Source: Verrucomicrobiota bacterium (GTDB taxonomy: Bacteria; Verrucomicrobiota; Verrucomicrobiia; Limisphaerales; UBA9464). Taken from it: 13,196 bases of DNA. The translations under genes were made by a program, and so were the position numbers. Where the stretch lies: contig CANGMO010000019.1 of the NCBI GenBank assembly GCA_947454295.1, forward strand, positions 1 through 13,196. The letters are read 5' to 3'. Shown piece after piece: positions 7,132 to 13,196 of the stretch. Each line of letters begins with the position of its first letter. Position 1 is the stretch's first letter. The notes beneath the pieces are model-generated. The model was given only the letters and a program-made list of their open reading frames with translations. It did not search any database and was not told the DNA's origin.

Positions 7132-7341
7132 GGCAGACGGTGACGCGACAACGAAAACATGACAGCAAATGACTGACCGGAGCCTAGGCGGCTGCGGCGC
7201 CGGGACAAGTCGAAGGTCGCGAAGAGTAGCCGCCGAGGAAATGCAACGGACAGGATGCCCCGAAATATCGAGAGGGACACTTCCGAGGTGGGGACGTTGG
7301 AGGACTCACCGCGACATCCTCCGAACGCCCGACACCTCGGA
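7132..7341. other. Leader/intergenic region upstream of the two-component operon
   Basis: This 210-nt gap lies between the cupin stop and the kinase start and has no credible gene. It must hold the 3' end of the cupin transcript and probably the promoter of the kinase-regulator operon. It shows a long hairpin at 7283-7340 and a second inverted repeat, GGCGGCT (7187-7193) with AGCCGCC (7228-7234), which could structure the 5' leader. I see no convincing -35/-10 or -24/-12 promoter. Confidence 0.5.
7283..7340 (-). terminator. Long imperfect hairpin immediately after the cupin stop codon
   Basis: CCGAGGTG (7283-7290) pairs with CACCTCGG (7333-7340). Inside it, GGG/CCC, GTT/AAC and GGAGGA (7298-7303)/TCCTCC (7317-7322) extend the stem with small bulges to roughly 20 paired positions around a loop of about 13 bases. 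It begins one base past the cupin stop (7342-7344). On the minus strand it is followed by AAGTGTCCCTCTCG, not a U tract, so it is not a textbook intrinsic terminator. It could instead protect the 3' end of the mRNA or be a repeat element. Confidence 0.45.
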
Positions 7342-7854
7342 CTACTGCGGCATGTGCACCGCACCGTCGGGACACGCGAATCGCTGAATGTCCTCGGCGC
7401 GAGCGCCATGGGTCGCCAGCAACTGCGCCCGTGTGCCACCTTCAAAACAAACCCCGTTCCATCCCGGCGACATCGTGCAGCCGTATAACGCGTAAAGCCC
7501 GCCCTCGACCAGATGCCCCGCCTGCCAGACTCCGGCGGGCACCACGTACTGGATGCAATGCCCAGCGGCGGCGTCAGGGCCCAGGATCACATCCTCACTC
7601 GTGCCATCCGGTCGCAGCAGAATCAGCCGCAGCGGGTCGCCCGCGTAAAAATGCCACACCTCGTCAAAGGTGAGCCGATGAAACAGCGACTGGCTCTTCG
7701 GCTCGTGGCAGTACATCCCGATCATGGCGGTCCCCGCCGGCGTCCCAGGCACGAGCTCCTCCTTCGAGCGATAGGTTTGCGCGAACAACGTCCCCTCGAC
7801 CGGCAGGGGCTGAAGTCCGTGGCGCTCGATGAGGGAGGCGACGAGGGGGGACAT
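7342..7854 (-). CDS. Cupin_5 / DUF985 family protein
   Basis: This 170-residue single-domain protein has the features of the cupin_5 (DUF985, YML079w-like) family. They include an N-terminal helix with LIERHGLQPLPVEGTLFAQT (8-27), the central FHRLTFDEVWHFYAGDP (58-74), whose His and Glu residues occupy the usual cupin metal- or ligand-binding strand, and VPAGVWQAG (105-113) leading into YGCTMSPGW (124-132). Length and motif order match complete members. Structures in this family are jelly-roll dimers with a sugar- or nucleotide-like pocket, but the reaction is not established, so I assign only the fold. It lies 55 nt after the oxidoreductase gene on the same strand and may be cotranscribed with it. 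The short gap holds a heptanucleotide array and the bases just before the ATG are pyrimidine-rich (CCGCCTCC), so there is no Shine-Dalgarno. Confidence 0.88.
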   Translation of the reverse strand: MSPLVASLIERHGLQPLPVEGTLFAQTYRSKEELVPGTPAGTAMIGMYCHEPKSQSLFHRLTFDEVWHFYAGDPLRLILLRPDGTSEDVILGPDAAAGHCIQYVVPAGVWQAGHLVEGGLYALYGCTMSPGWNGVCFEGGTRAQLLATHGARAEDIQRFACPDGAVHMPQ

Positions 7855-7864
7855 GGAGGCGGTG

Positions 7865-7899
7865 ATCGGTAATCAGTGATCAGTGATTAGAGATCGGTG
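7865..7899. repeat. Heptanucleotide tandem array C
   Basis: Five consecutive 7-base units are visible: ATCGGTA (7865), ATCAGTG (7872), ATCAGTG (7879), ATTAGAG (7886) and ATCGGTG (7893). Two are identical and the others differ by one to three bases. They fill most of the 55-nt gap between the oxidoreductase stop (7910) and the cupin start (7854), where the cupin ribosome binding site would lie. Short tandemly repeated heptamers of this kind are known from cyanobacteria and, from memory, other large genomes. Confidence 0.65.
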
Positions 7900-7909
7900 G
7901 AGGGTGGCG

Positions 7910-8932
7910 TTAGAGTTCCAGGCTGGTGACGAGGGCGTCCACGAGTTCCTGGGTGCGTTCGCTGATGCGGATGCTTTCCCGCACGGCGGTGCCACGGGGA
8001 TCGCGGGCGAGGGCGGTGAAGTTTTCCAGCATGGTGACCACCTGCCGCTTGGCACTCGGGGTTTCCACGCGCACGAATCCGGAGGGCGTCGCCAGTCCGG
8101 AGCGCTGCGTGAATCCCACCGGACGGCTGTGATCGGGAATCAGGAATCCGCCCGCCCAATCGAGGACGAAGTCATCCATCGAGACCACGCCCTTCTCTCC
8201 GAGCAGTTCGAGATCCATGAGGCAGGCACCCACCGTGTAGCCGGCATCCCAGGTGCTCGTAAGCCCATCAGCAAACTCAATGACACCGGCGCCGCGGACG
8301 AAGCCCCCGGTGACCGGATCCTTCTTCGCCACGCCGCGGCTGCGCACCACGGCGGGGTGCGAAGGTGCATACTCCGCGACCGCCCGCATGGAGTACCAGG
8401 CCATGTCGCCGATGGCGCCAGTGGGCTCCTTGCCGGGTTGTAGCCGGATGTTGTTGCGATCGGCGGACGGAAAAAAGAACGAGGTGCGAATCGCCTCCAG
8501 CCGGCCGGTGCGCTCCGGGAGTTCGCGACGGAGCTGATGGGTGCGGGGATGATGCGTAAAGTGCGTCGCGTCCATGAACGCCACCCCACGGGCCGTGCAG
8601 GCCGCCGTGATGCGTCGCAAGGAAGCGAGGTTCAAAAAGGGTTTGTCGCCCAGCACATGTCGACCGGCGTTGGCGGCACCAACGCAAATCGCCTCGCGGG
8701 CCACCGTGGGCGTCGCGACATACACGGCATCCACCCCGCCGTCGGCAATGAGAGCCTCCCAGGTCTGATGGACGCGCACCCCACCATGCCGTGCGGCAAA
8801 GTCAGTCGCCGCCTCGACTCGCCGACTGGCCACGGCGGCCAGTCGCACCCGGTCGGTTTCACGCAGGGCGGTGGCGATGACATCGGCAATGAAGCCGGTT
8901 CCGACGATTCCAAGGTTCAGGGAGGCACTCAT
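7910..8932 (-). CDS. Gfo/Idh/MocA family NAD(P)-dependent oxidoreductase
   Basis: This 340-residue protein has the two-domain layout and usual length of the Gfo/Idh/MocA family, whose members oxidise or reduce sugars, inositols and related polyols in the cytoplasm. The N-terminal Rossmann fold shows GIVGTGFIA (8-16) and AVASRR (33-38) after the second strand; the Arg residues there could favour NADP over NAD. YVATPT (71-76) and HVLGDKP (92-98) follow. The last is the family's usual EKP cofactor/substrate motif, here with Asp in place of Glu. In the C-terminal domain GAIGDMAWYSMRA (172-184) corresponds to the 'G.L.D.G.H' catalytic helix, with D176 and Y180 at the key positions, Tyr replacing the more common His. 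The substrate cannot be named. It precedes the cupin gene by 55 nt and follows the peptidase by 69 nt. No Shine-Dalgarno is seen. Confidence 0.92.
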   Translation of the reverse strand: MSASLNLGIVGTGFIADVIATALRETDRVRLAAVASRRVEAATDFAARHGGVRVHQTWEALIADGGVDAVYVATPTVAREAICVGAANAGRHVLGDKPFLNLASLRRITAACTARGVAFMDATHFTHHPRTHQLRRELPERTGRLEAIRTSFFFPSADRNNIRLQPGKEPTGAIGDMAWYSMRAVAEYAPSHPAVVRSRGVAKKDPVTGGFVRGAGVIEFADGLTSTWDAGYTVGACLMDLELLGEKGVVSMDDFVLDWAGGFLIPDHSRPVGFTQRSGLATPSGFVRVETPSAKRQVVTMLENFTALARDPRGTAVRESIRISERTQELVDALVTSLEL

Positions 8933-8946
8933 GAATTCAGGATGGC

Positions 8947-9000
8947 CCGGTTCCCATAGCCCGCATGGATGCGGCGCGCAATGCGGATGCAGGAAACCGG
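8947..9000. repeat. Nested inverted repeats between peptidase and oxidoreductase genes
   Basis: An outer pair, CCGGTTCC (8947-8954) and GGAAACCGG (8992-9000, one bulged A), encloses the tight palindrome CCGCAT-GG-ATGCGG (8961-8974). The structure lies directly after the peptidase stop (9002-9004) in minus-strand order. No T tract follows on either strand, so I do not call a terminator. It may stabilise or separate the two cistrons. Confidence 0.35.
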
Positions 9001-9001
9001 A

Positions 9002-10144
9002 TCAGCGGGTCCACTCGATCACGGCCATCATTGCCAGGACGCCCAATGCACCGGCCGCAACCGTGCCCGCCAGAGTATGCGATGCCGCGGGCTTGGGCCG
9101 CGGGAAATCAGGGGTTACGCCACAGGCGATCATGCGATCGTACAGGTCGGGATGGGACGACTTCTGCTCCAGCACCGCAGGGACGAGATTGTCCTCATGC
9201 AATCGCAGGAGCGCTGACGCCAGCGCGGCGGCATCCTCCCGGGCCCCTGTCTGGTCTGCCTTGTTCTCCTGCCGGATCGACCAGCGCGAAAAAAGGAACC
9301 GTGGAGCAATCCACAGCAATACCAACAGTCCAAGCCCCTGAGGTCCCCAGGTCGCACACACCGGCTTCACCAGCAGAAGGGGGAGGGAGCTGTAGGCAAC
9401 CAACACCCGGACGAAACTCAGCGCGAACGATTCCCGGAGATGTTCCAACTCATGAGCCACCACCGCTCTCAATTCTGCCGGAGACAAAATCTCAACGATG
9501 CGGCTGGTGACGACTATCTCCTTGGAAAACGGGAGTGCGACTGCGGTGGATTGAGGCACTTCGACTACCCAGGCCCTTCGCACCCGAATCCCCGATTTTT
9601 CGGAAACATCGCGAATCAGCGCTTCAACCTCCGCGGAAGGCGCAGCCAGCCGTCGAAAGGGTCTGCTGATGGGAATGGGCCAAATCTGTCCGGCAATCAG
9701 GTAACCAATCACCCCACCAAAGAGCACCCAGGTCACCGCGCCAAAATCCCGGGGCATGGCGACAATCAACACCCCGTAGAACAGCGCGGGGTTCTTGAGG
9801 GGAGTGACCCACCACCGCTCCTTCCTGCTCCCGTGCTCCAAGGCTCGCTTCAAGGGCCAGGCCCCCAAGGTGACTCCAATAGCCGACAAAAGCCCCACAG
9901 CGAGGATCCAAAACACCCCGGGATGTCTCCACAGATAAACTGCGAGCGCGCAATCCGCGGGAAGGAACACCGCGACCGCCGCCATTCCCATGCGGTCGGC
10001 GTGAATCCTCCGCGCCACGTCACTCCAATGGAGCTGTTCCCGCTGGCGCAATACCCGGCGTGCCGGCCATCCCGTCATCGAGGTCCAAGCCCAAGAACCC
10101 ACTCCGGCAGCCAGCGCGACCAGAAGCAGCTGAAGGGTGTCCAT
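9002..10144 (-). CDS. M48-type membrane zinc metallopeptidase
   Basis: This 380-residue protein carries the zinc motif HELEH (231-235), with E232 as the catalytic base, and a likely third zinc ligand E293 in QENKAD (292-297). SHPDLYDRM (330-338) matches the conserved 'HP....R' segment near the end of M48 catalytic domains. Hydrophobic segments lie at about 3-20, 52-71, 77-95, 118-150, 242-259, 268-284 and 358-377, so the active site is built around membrane helices, as in HtpX/Ste24-type enzymes. M56 (BlaR1-like) peptidases also use HELxH, but the E..KAD spacing and SHP motif favour M48, and no repressor gene is adjacent. Likely roles are membrane-protein quality control or envelope processing; the substrate is unknown. 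The ATG at 10144 has a modest Shine-Dalgarno (AGGG on the minus strand, 10153-10156, 8-nt spacing). Confidence 0.85.
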   Translation of the reverse strand: MDTLQLLLVALAAGVGSWAWTSMTGWPARRVLRQREQLHWSDVARRIHADRMGMAAVAVFLPADCALAVYLWRHPGVFWILAVGLLSAIGVTLGAWPLKRALEHGSRKERWWVTPLKNPALFYGVLIVAMPRDFGAVTWVLFGGVIGYLIAGQIWPIPISRPFRRLAAPSAEVEALIRDVSEKSGIRVRRAWVVEVPQSTAVALPFSKEIVVTSRIVEILSPAELRAVVAHELEHLRESFALSFVRVLVAYSSLPLLLVKPVCATWGPQGLGLLVLLWIAPRFLFSRWSIRQENKADQTGAREDAAALASALLRLHEDNLVPAVLEQKSSHPDLYDRMIACGVTPDFPRPKPAASHTLAGTVAAGALGVLAMMAVIEWTR

Positions 10145-10184
10145 GCATCGAACCCTGCACCGTCACGTCCGTCCGCCGGAACCG

Positions 10185-10213
10185 AAAAATGCCCGAGCCT
10201 CGCCGGCCCAGCC
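10185..10213 (-). terminator. Probable intrinsic terminator of the PEP-CTERM gene
   Basis: Read on the minus strand, GGCTGGGCC (10213-10205) pairs with GGCTCGGGC (10199-10191) using two G-U pairs and one mismatch, around a 5-base loop (10204-10200). It is followed by ATTTTTC (10190-10184). The stem begins 5 nt past the stop codon at 10219-10221. The stem is imperfect but the position and U tract fit an intrinsic terminator, which would separate this gene from the peptidase gene. Confidence 0.55.
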
Positions 10214-10218
10214 GCACC

Positions 10219-11043
10219 CTATCGCCGCGCTGGTCTCCGCAACTTCCAGCCCCATTTGCGGGCGACTCCCCACAGACCGAGCACCAGCCCGCACCCGAGC
10301 GCGGTTTCGGCGGGTTCGGGGACGGACGCCACTTCGAAGCCACCACCGGCGAAGGCATAGCTGTAGTCCGGATCGGTTCCGTACGGCACGTCCAGCGTGT
10401 AGCCGATTTCGAAGACGTAGTTCTTGGTGCCGTCGAGCTCCACGGTGAGCGGCGCCGCGCCGGGATCGCGGCGGATTGGACTCATTCCCGGGCCGGACAA
10501 TTCCGCGGATAGCCGCTCGTGCGCGGCATCGTGCAGCGAGGGAATCGCCGGAAGGGTCAGTCGAAACCGTCCGCCGTCCGGTTCCCCGAGGAGCACGTAG
10601 CTGATCGCCGCACGCACCAGCAATGAGGCGGGTTTGGGCGGGGTTCCCACCATCGCCTGCTGCGCGCTGCCATGCAGACCGAGCTGCACCAGCAACGAGT
10701 CCGGCGCCGCCGGCCCACCGTTCGTGTAGGTGAAGCTGACCTGCGCGGTGCCGTAATCCTTGTCCAGCGGGCTCGTTGGCACCGACCGGCTCGACACCGA
10801 CGCGTTGTAGGTGCCGCCAATTTCGTTGGTCTCGATCACCGGCGGACTGTCAAAGCGATCCAAGTCGTCGAGCGTCCCTGAGGCGCTGTAATAGTACGCT
10901 TGGGTGTCGGCCTTCAGCCGGATGGCCTCGGTGAGGCGGCCGGAAATCAATCCGGAGAAAGATTGCGCCTGGCCGGAGGTGGCGGCGATCAGGCCGCTGC
11001 CCACGGCGAAGATCTGCAGCGTGGAGAGGTTGAAATGTCTCAT
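10219..11043 (-). CDS. PEP-CTERM sorting domain-containing secreted protein
   Basis: This 274-residue exported protein has a C-terminal PEP-CTERM tripartite signal: VPEP (241-244), a hydrophobic helix (about 246-261) and a basic tail (KLRRPARR). Such tails are recognised and removed by an exosortase (EpsH/XrtA-type), sending the protein to the cell surface or into exopolysaccharide. Residues 1-26 form a signal peptide (likely cleaved near SGQAQ). The region between is rich in short strands, Ser, Gly and Pro and has no enzyme motif I recognise, consistent with a structural surface protein. An upstream ATG at 11085 in the same frame is rejected, because the ATG at 11043 has a strong Shine-Dalgarno and starts exactly at the signal peptide. 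It lies 42 nt after the WD40 gene, possibly in one operon, and is followed by a probable terminator. No exosortase gene is in the window. Confidence 0.86.
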   Translation of the reverse strand: MRHFNLSTLQIFAVGSGLIAATSGQAQSFSGLISGRLTEAIRLKADTQAYYYSASGTLDDLDRFDSPPVIETNEIGGTYNASVSSRSVPTSPLDKDYGTAQVSFTYTNGGPAAPDSLLVQLGLHGSAQQAMVGTPPKPASLLVRAAISYVLLGEPDGGRFRLTLPAIPSLHDAAHERLSAELSGPGMSPIRRDPGAAPLTVELDGTKNYVFEIGYTLDVPYGTDPDYSYAFAGGGFEVASVPEPAETALGCGLVLGLWGVARKWGWKLRRPARR

Positions 11044-11050
11044 CAGGGAC

Positions 11051-11056
11051 ACCTCC
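11051..11056 (-). promoter_or_regulatory. Strong Shine-Dalgarno (GGAGGT) of the PEP-CTERM gene
   Basis: GGAGGT on the minus strand lies 7 nt before the ATG at 11043. It fixes the start at 11043 against the upstream in-frame ATG at 11085, and it is the only near-consensus ribosome binding site found in this window. Confidence 0.8.
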
Positions 11057-11085
11057 GCATGCTGCAGCGCGGATCTTTCAAACAA

Positions 11086-13194
11086 TCATCGATCCATTTC
11101 GGAAAGACCCAACTGCGACAACGCCGATTCCAACTCCGGCAGGCTCCAGCACAGCACTTCTCCGCGTGCCGTGGTCGCAAACAGCCGCCCGCCATCCGGA
11201 CTGAAAACCACCGCCAGGAGGCGCCCGCCATCCGCTGCCTCCAACGTGAGTCCCGGGGCGCCATCGGGCAGGTGGAACAGATGGATTTCATGATCCCCGT
11301 ACACCGCCGCTAGCGTGCGCGAATCGGGACTGAACGCCGCGCTCCCGGCGACGGTGTTCGCGGGCCCGGCAGGCAGGGTCGGTCCCGGCCCCCAATCGTC
11401 GGCACGCCACAGCGAGCACGCCGGTCCGGCGGCGGCGAGCCATTGGCCATCCGGACTGAAGACTGGTCGAACCTGCGCTCCCGAAGGCAGGCGCGCCACG
11501 CGACGCCCGGAGACCGGATCCCACAGCAATACATCCGGAACAGATTGGGAGCCGCTGGCAATCAGGGTTCCCGGTTCACGGATGGCGGCAAAGCGGACGA
11601 ACTCGTGCGGCGCCATCCGGGATTCCCTTCCCTCGGGCGACCGCAGCACGAGCGAATCGGTGGCACCGTCGGCCAGCAGGAGCCCTCCGGTGGTCGTCGA
11701 CACGGCCAGGTGCGTCCACACGCGCCCGGACTCGCGGCGCGGCAACGGATCACGAGGGCTTCCTTGATCGAGGGGCACCCAGCACACCTCTCCGCCATCC
11801 AGCCACCACAGCGTTCGCCCCCCCTGTCCAAAGGCGATGGCTCGAACGCCGTGCGCCGGCATCGATGCAACGCGCGCTCCGGATTGCGCGTCCGAGACGT
11901 CAACGCTTGAGGATGTCCCCACCGCCAGCCATTTCCCATTCGAAGAAATGGCCAGCACGCCGTCCCCGCCTCCGGTCCCCGGACCGCGAACCCTTTGAAA
12001 CCCGGTGGAAGGCACCAGTCCGATAAACCCCGGCTCCCCACCGCGCCAAACCAAGCCCAGGCGCGTGTCCGATGGACGAAATTCCAGCTGCCAGGCAATC
12101 GCCGGAACTCGCGCGAGTTCCTGGCCGGTTTCCGCATCCCATAGTGTCACCACCTCCTCTTCGCCGGCGGTTGCAAGAACACGTCCCGCGGGATCGAAGG
12201 CCAGGCGGCGAATCGCCCCGGAACGGGCGGGCACCTGCCAGCGGGGATGGGGATCCGGGAGAGTCCACACGAGCAATTCCCCGGTCTCCAGCCCGACGGC
12301 GAACTGCCCCGGGCGGGATCCCCAAGTCAGCGAGTAAACCGCGCCTGGAACCTGGAGAATCTCGCCGCGTCCCCCGGAGTCCACTTCATGCAAGGTGACC
12401 TGATTCCCTCCGACGGCCGTCGCCAGCCAGCTGCCATCGGGTGAAACCGCAAGACTGGTAACCGCCGGCGCGGATCGCGATTCCCCGGCCGGCGGAAGAC
12501 GGCGCACCGATCGACCGGTCGGAAGTTCAATCAACTCCACCGCGCCATCCGCTCCCGCCACCCAGAGGCGCGAATCCGGTGCGAAGACGCAGACGCCATT
12601 CGTATGGCAATAGGCGGCAGCGCTCAGGTCACCGATCAGAAACTCCCCACCGCGGCGAAGTCGCACAAACCGCCCATCGGGGCTGAATCCCGTCACCTCA
12701 TCGTCCACGGGGCGCAGCCCCGGGAGCCGGCTCTTTCGATCCGGCGTGTCGGGATTCACGACGGAAACCGCTCCGTCTGGATCCCGCCGGGCAAACAGCC
12801 GCTGGTCGCGGTCCCCGGCCACGCTCATGGGGTCCGTGCTGCGCAGCGATTCGGGCGCGGGGATCCATCGGGTACCGGTCTGCGCCATCGCGGCGACGGC
12901 GGCGGAGCGCATGGCCCGGCGTTGCGCTGCTTCGGGACCCAGCACGAGCGCATTGGTGAGGACACGCAGCACCGCATCGCGTCCGCCCAGCCGGCCCAGA
13001 CGCACCTCCGCCTGGGCCTGGGCGAGGGAGGTATTGATGAGCTCATGACGAGCCCGTCGTTCCGCGGCGGCAATGAGCCGGGCATTTTCCCGTTCAAGTC
13101 GAGCCTGCCGCGACGACCACAGCCATGCCGTCGCCGCCACGGCAAGCCCCGCCGCCGCGGCCAGTCCCAGGCGTCGAAACCAGACCAGCCGCAA
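11086..13194 (-). CDS. WD40 beta-propeller protein with N-terminal membrane helix, 5'-truncated by the window edge (probable C-terminal half of a Ser/Thr kinase)
   Basis: About 702 residues are visible and the frame is still open at the right edge; the only start is a TTG at the last bases, so the true N-terminus is probably outside. A hydrophobic helix (about 5-26) follows basic residues. Next comes a Glu/Arg/Ala-rich helical stretch (about 27-105: RLERENARLIAAAERRARHE, then a HEAT/TPR-like LGRLGGRDAVLRVLTNALVL). The rest (about 115-690) is a run of WD40-type blades with repeated 'SPDG' and 'LWD' signatures, for example DPAGRVLATAGEEEVVTLWD and FSPDGQWLAAAG, enough for one or two propellers. 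It ends with LPELESALSQLGL, like the tails of large Verrucomicrobia proteins in which an N-terminal Ser/Thr kinase is joined by a membrane helix to WD40 repeats. No kinase domain is visible here, so that part is inference. A complete membrane-anchored WD40 protein is the alternative. Confidence 0.82.
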   Translation of the reverse strand: MRLVWFRRLGLAAAAGLAVAATAWLWSSRQARLERENARLIAAAERRARHELINTSLAQAQAEVRLGRLGGRDAVLRVLTNALVLGPEAAQRRAMRSAAVAAMAQTGTRWIPAPESLRSTDPMSVAGDRDQRLFARRDPDGAVSVVNPDTPDRKSRLPGLRPVDDEVTGFSPDGRFVRLRRGGEFLIGDLSAAAYCHTNGVCVFAPDSRLWVAGADGAVELIELPTGRSVRRLPPAGESRSAPAVTSLAVSPDGSWLATAVGGNQVTLHEVDSGGRGEILQVPGAVYSLTWGSRPGQFAVGLETGELLVWTLPDPHPRWQVPARSGAIRRLAFDPAGRVLATAGEEEVVTLWDAETGQELARVPAIAWQLEFRPSDTRLGLVWRGGEPGFIGLVPSTGFQRVRGPGTGGGDGVLAISSNGKWLAVGTSSSVDVSDAQSGARVASMPAHGVRAIAFGQGGRTLWWLDGGEVCWVPLDQGSPRDPLPRRESGRVWTHLAVSTTTGGLLLADGATDSLVLRSPEGRESRMAPHEFVRFAAIREPGTLIASGSQSVPDVLLWDPVSGRRVARLPSGAQVRPVFSPDGQWLAAAGPACSLWRADDWGPGPTLPAGPANTVAGSAAFSPDSRTLAAVYGDHEIHLFHLPDGAPGLTLEAADGGRLLAVVFSPDGGRLFATTARGEVLCWSLPELESALSQLGLSEMDR

Positions 13195-13196
13195 AC

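Noticed and set aside
4757..7143. Two long plus-strand frames (4757-5863 and 5860-7143) opposite the regulator and kinase genes
   Set aside because: Both are antisense to genes with complete catalytic motifs, and their translations are Arg/His/Gln-rich without recognisable domains.
7240..7262. GGCA and TTGCA elements on the minus strand upstream of the kinase gene, resembling a -24/-12 promoter
   Set aside because: The spacing is about three bases longer than the sigma-54 consensus.
4457..7899. CRISPR-like interpretation of the short repeats
   Set aside because: Units are 7 bases in direct tandem with no spacers, and no cas genes are present.
9440..10360. Plus-strand frame of 306 codons opposite the peptidase gene
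   Set aside because: It is antisense to an M48 peptidase with intact zinc motifs and rich in Pro, Arg, Ser and His without domain features.

Overview
This is a GC-rich bacterial chromosome segment, most likely from Verrucomicrobiota (possibly the Limisphaerales/Pedosphaera side). The inference rests on several features together: a eukaryotic-like WD40 repeat protein of the kind fused to Ser/Thr kinases, a PEP-CTERM protein, a DUF481 outer-membrane protein, an ArnT/PMT-like membrane glycosyltransferase, few Shine-Dalgarno sites, GCCGGC-type palindromic repeats and heptanucleotide tandem repeats between genes. The assignment is inferred from gene content and is not proven.

All ten supported genes lie on the minus strand, so transcription runs from high to low coordinates. 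The order in that direction is: (1) a WD40 beta-propeller protein cut by the right edge (13194-11086), probably the C-terminal half of a larger kinase-like protein; (2) a PEP-CTERM secreted protein (11043-10219) with the best ribosome binding site in the window, followed by a probable terminator; (3) an M48-type membrane zinc peptidase (10144-9002); (4) a Gfo/Idh/MocA oxidoreductase (8932-7910); (5) a DUF985/cupin_5 protein (7854-7342), followed directly by a long imperfect hairpin; (6) a soluble PAS histidine kinase (7131-5902) and (7) its sigma-54-activating NtrC-family response regulator (5875-4493), 26 nt apart and surely one operon; (8) a family-39-like membrane glycosyltransferase (4337-2457); (9) a DUF481 beta-barrel protein (2367-1570) with a clear intrinsic terminator; and (10) a membrane-anchored protein of unknown function (1329-4).

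Functionally, the window mixes regulation (the two-component pair and the WD40/kinase-like protein) with cell-envelope functions (PEP-CTERM protein, membrane peptidase, glycosyltransferase, outer-membrane barrel) and small-molecule metabolism (oxidoreductase, cupin). Only the kinase/regulator pair is a firm functional unit. The WD40 to PEP-CTERM and Gfo to cupin pairs are plausible operons on spacing alone.

No phage, insertion sequence, CRISPR array, tRNA or rRNA was seen, and no clear new multi-gene system. The most unusual signals are non-coding: three intergenic arrays of degenerate 7-bp units (4457-4498, 5879-5899, 7865-7899), a palindromic GCCGGC element of dispersed-repeat type (about 1443-1459), and the long hairpin abutting the cupin stop codon (7283-7340). 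No gene-free stretch exceeds 300 bases; the longest gaps (1330-1569 and 7132-7341) are described as features.
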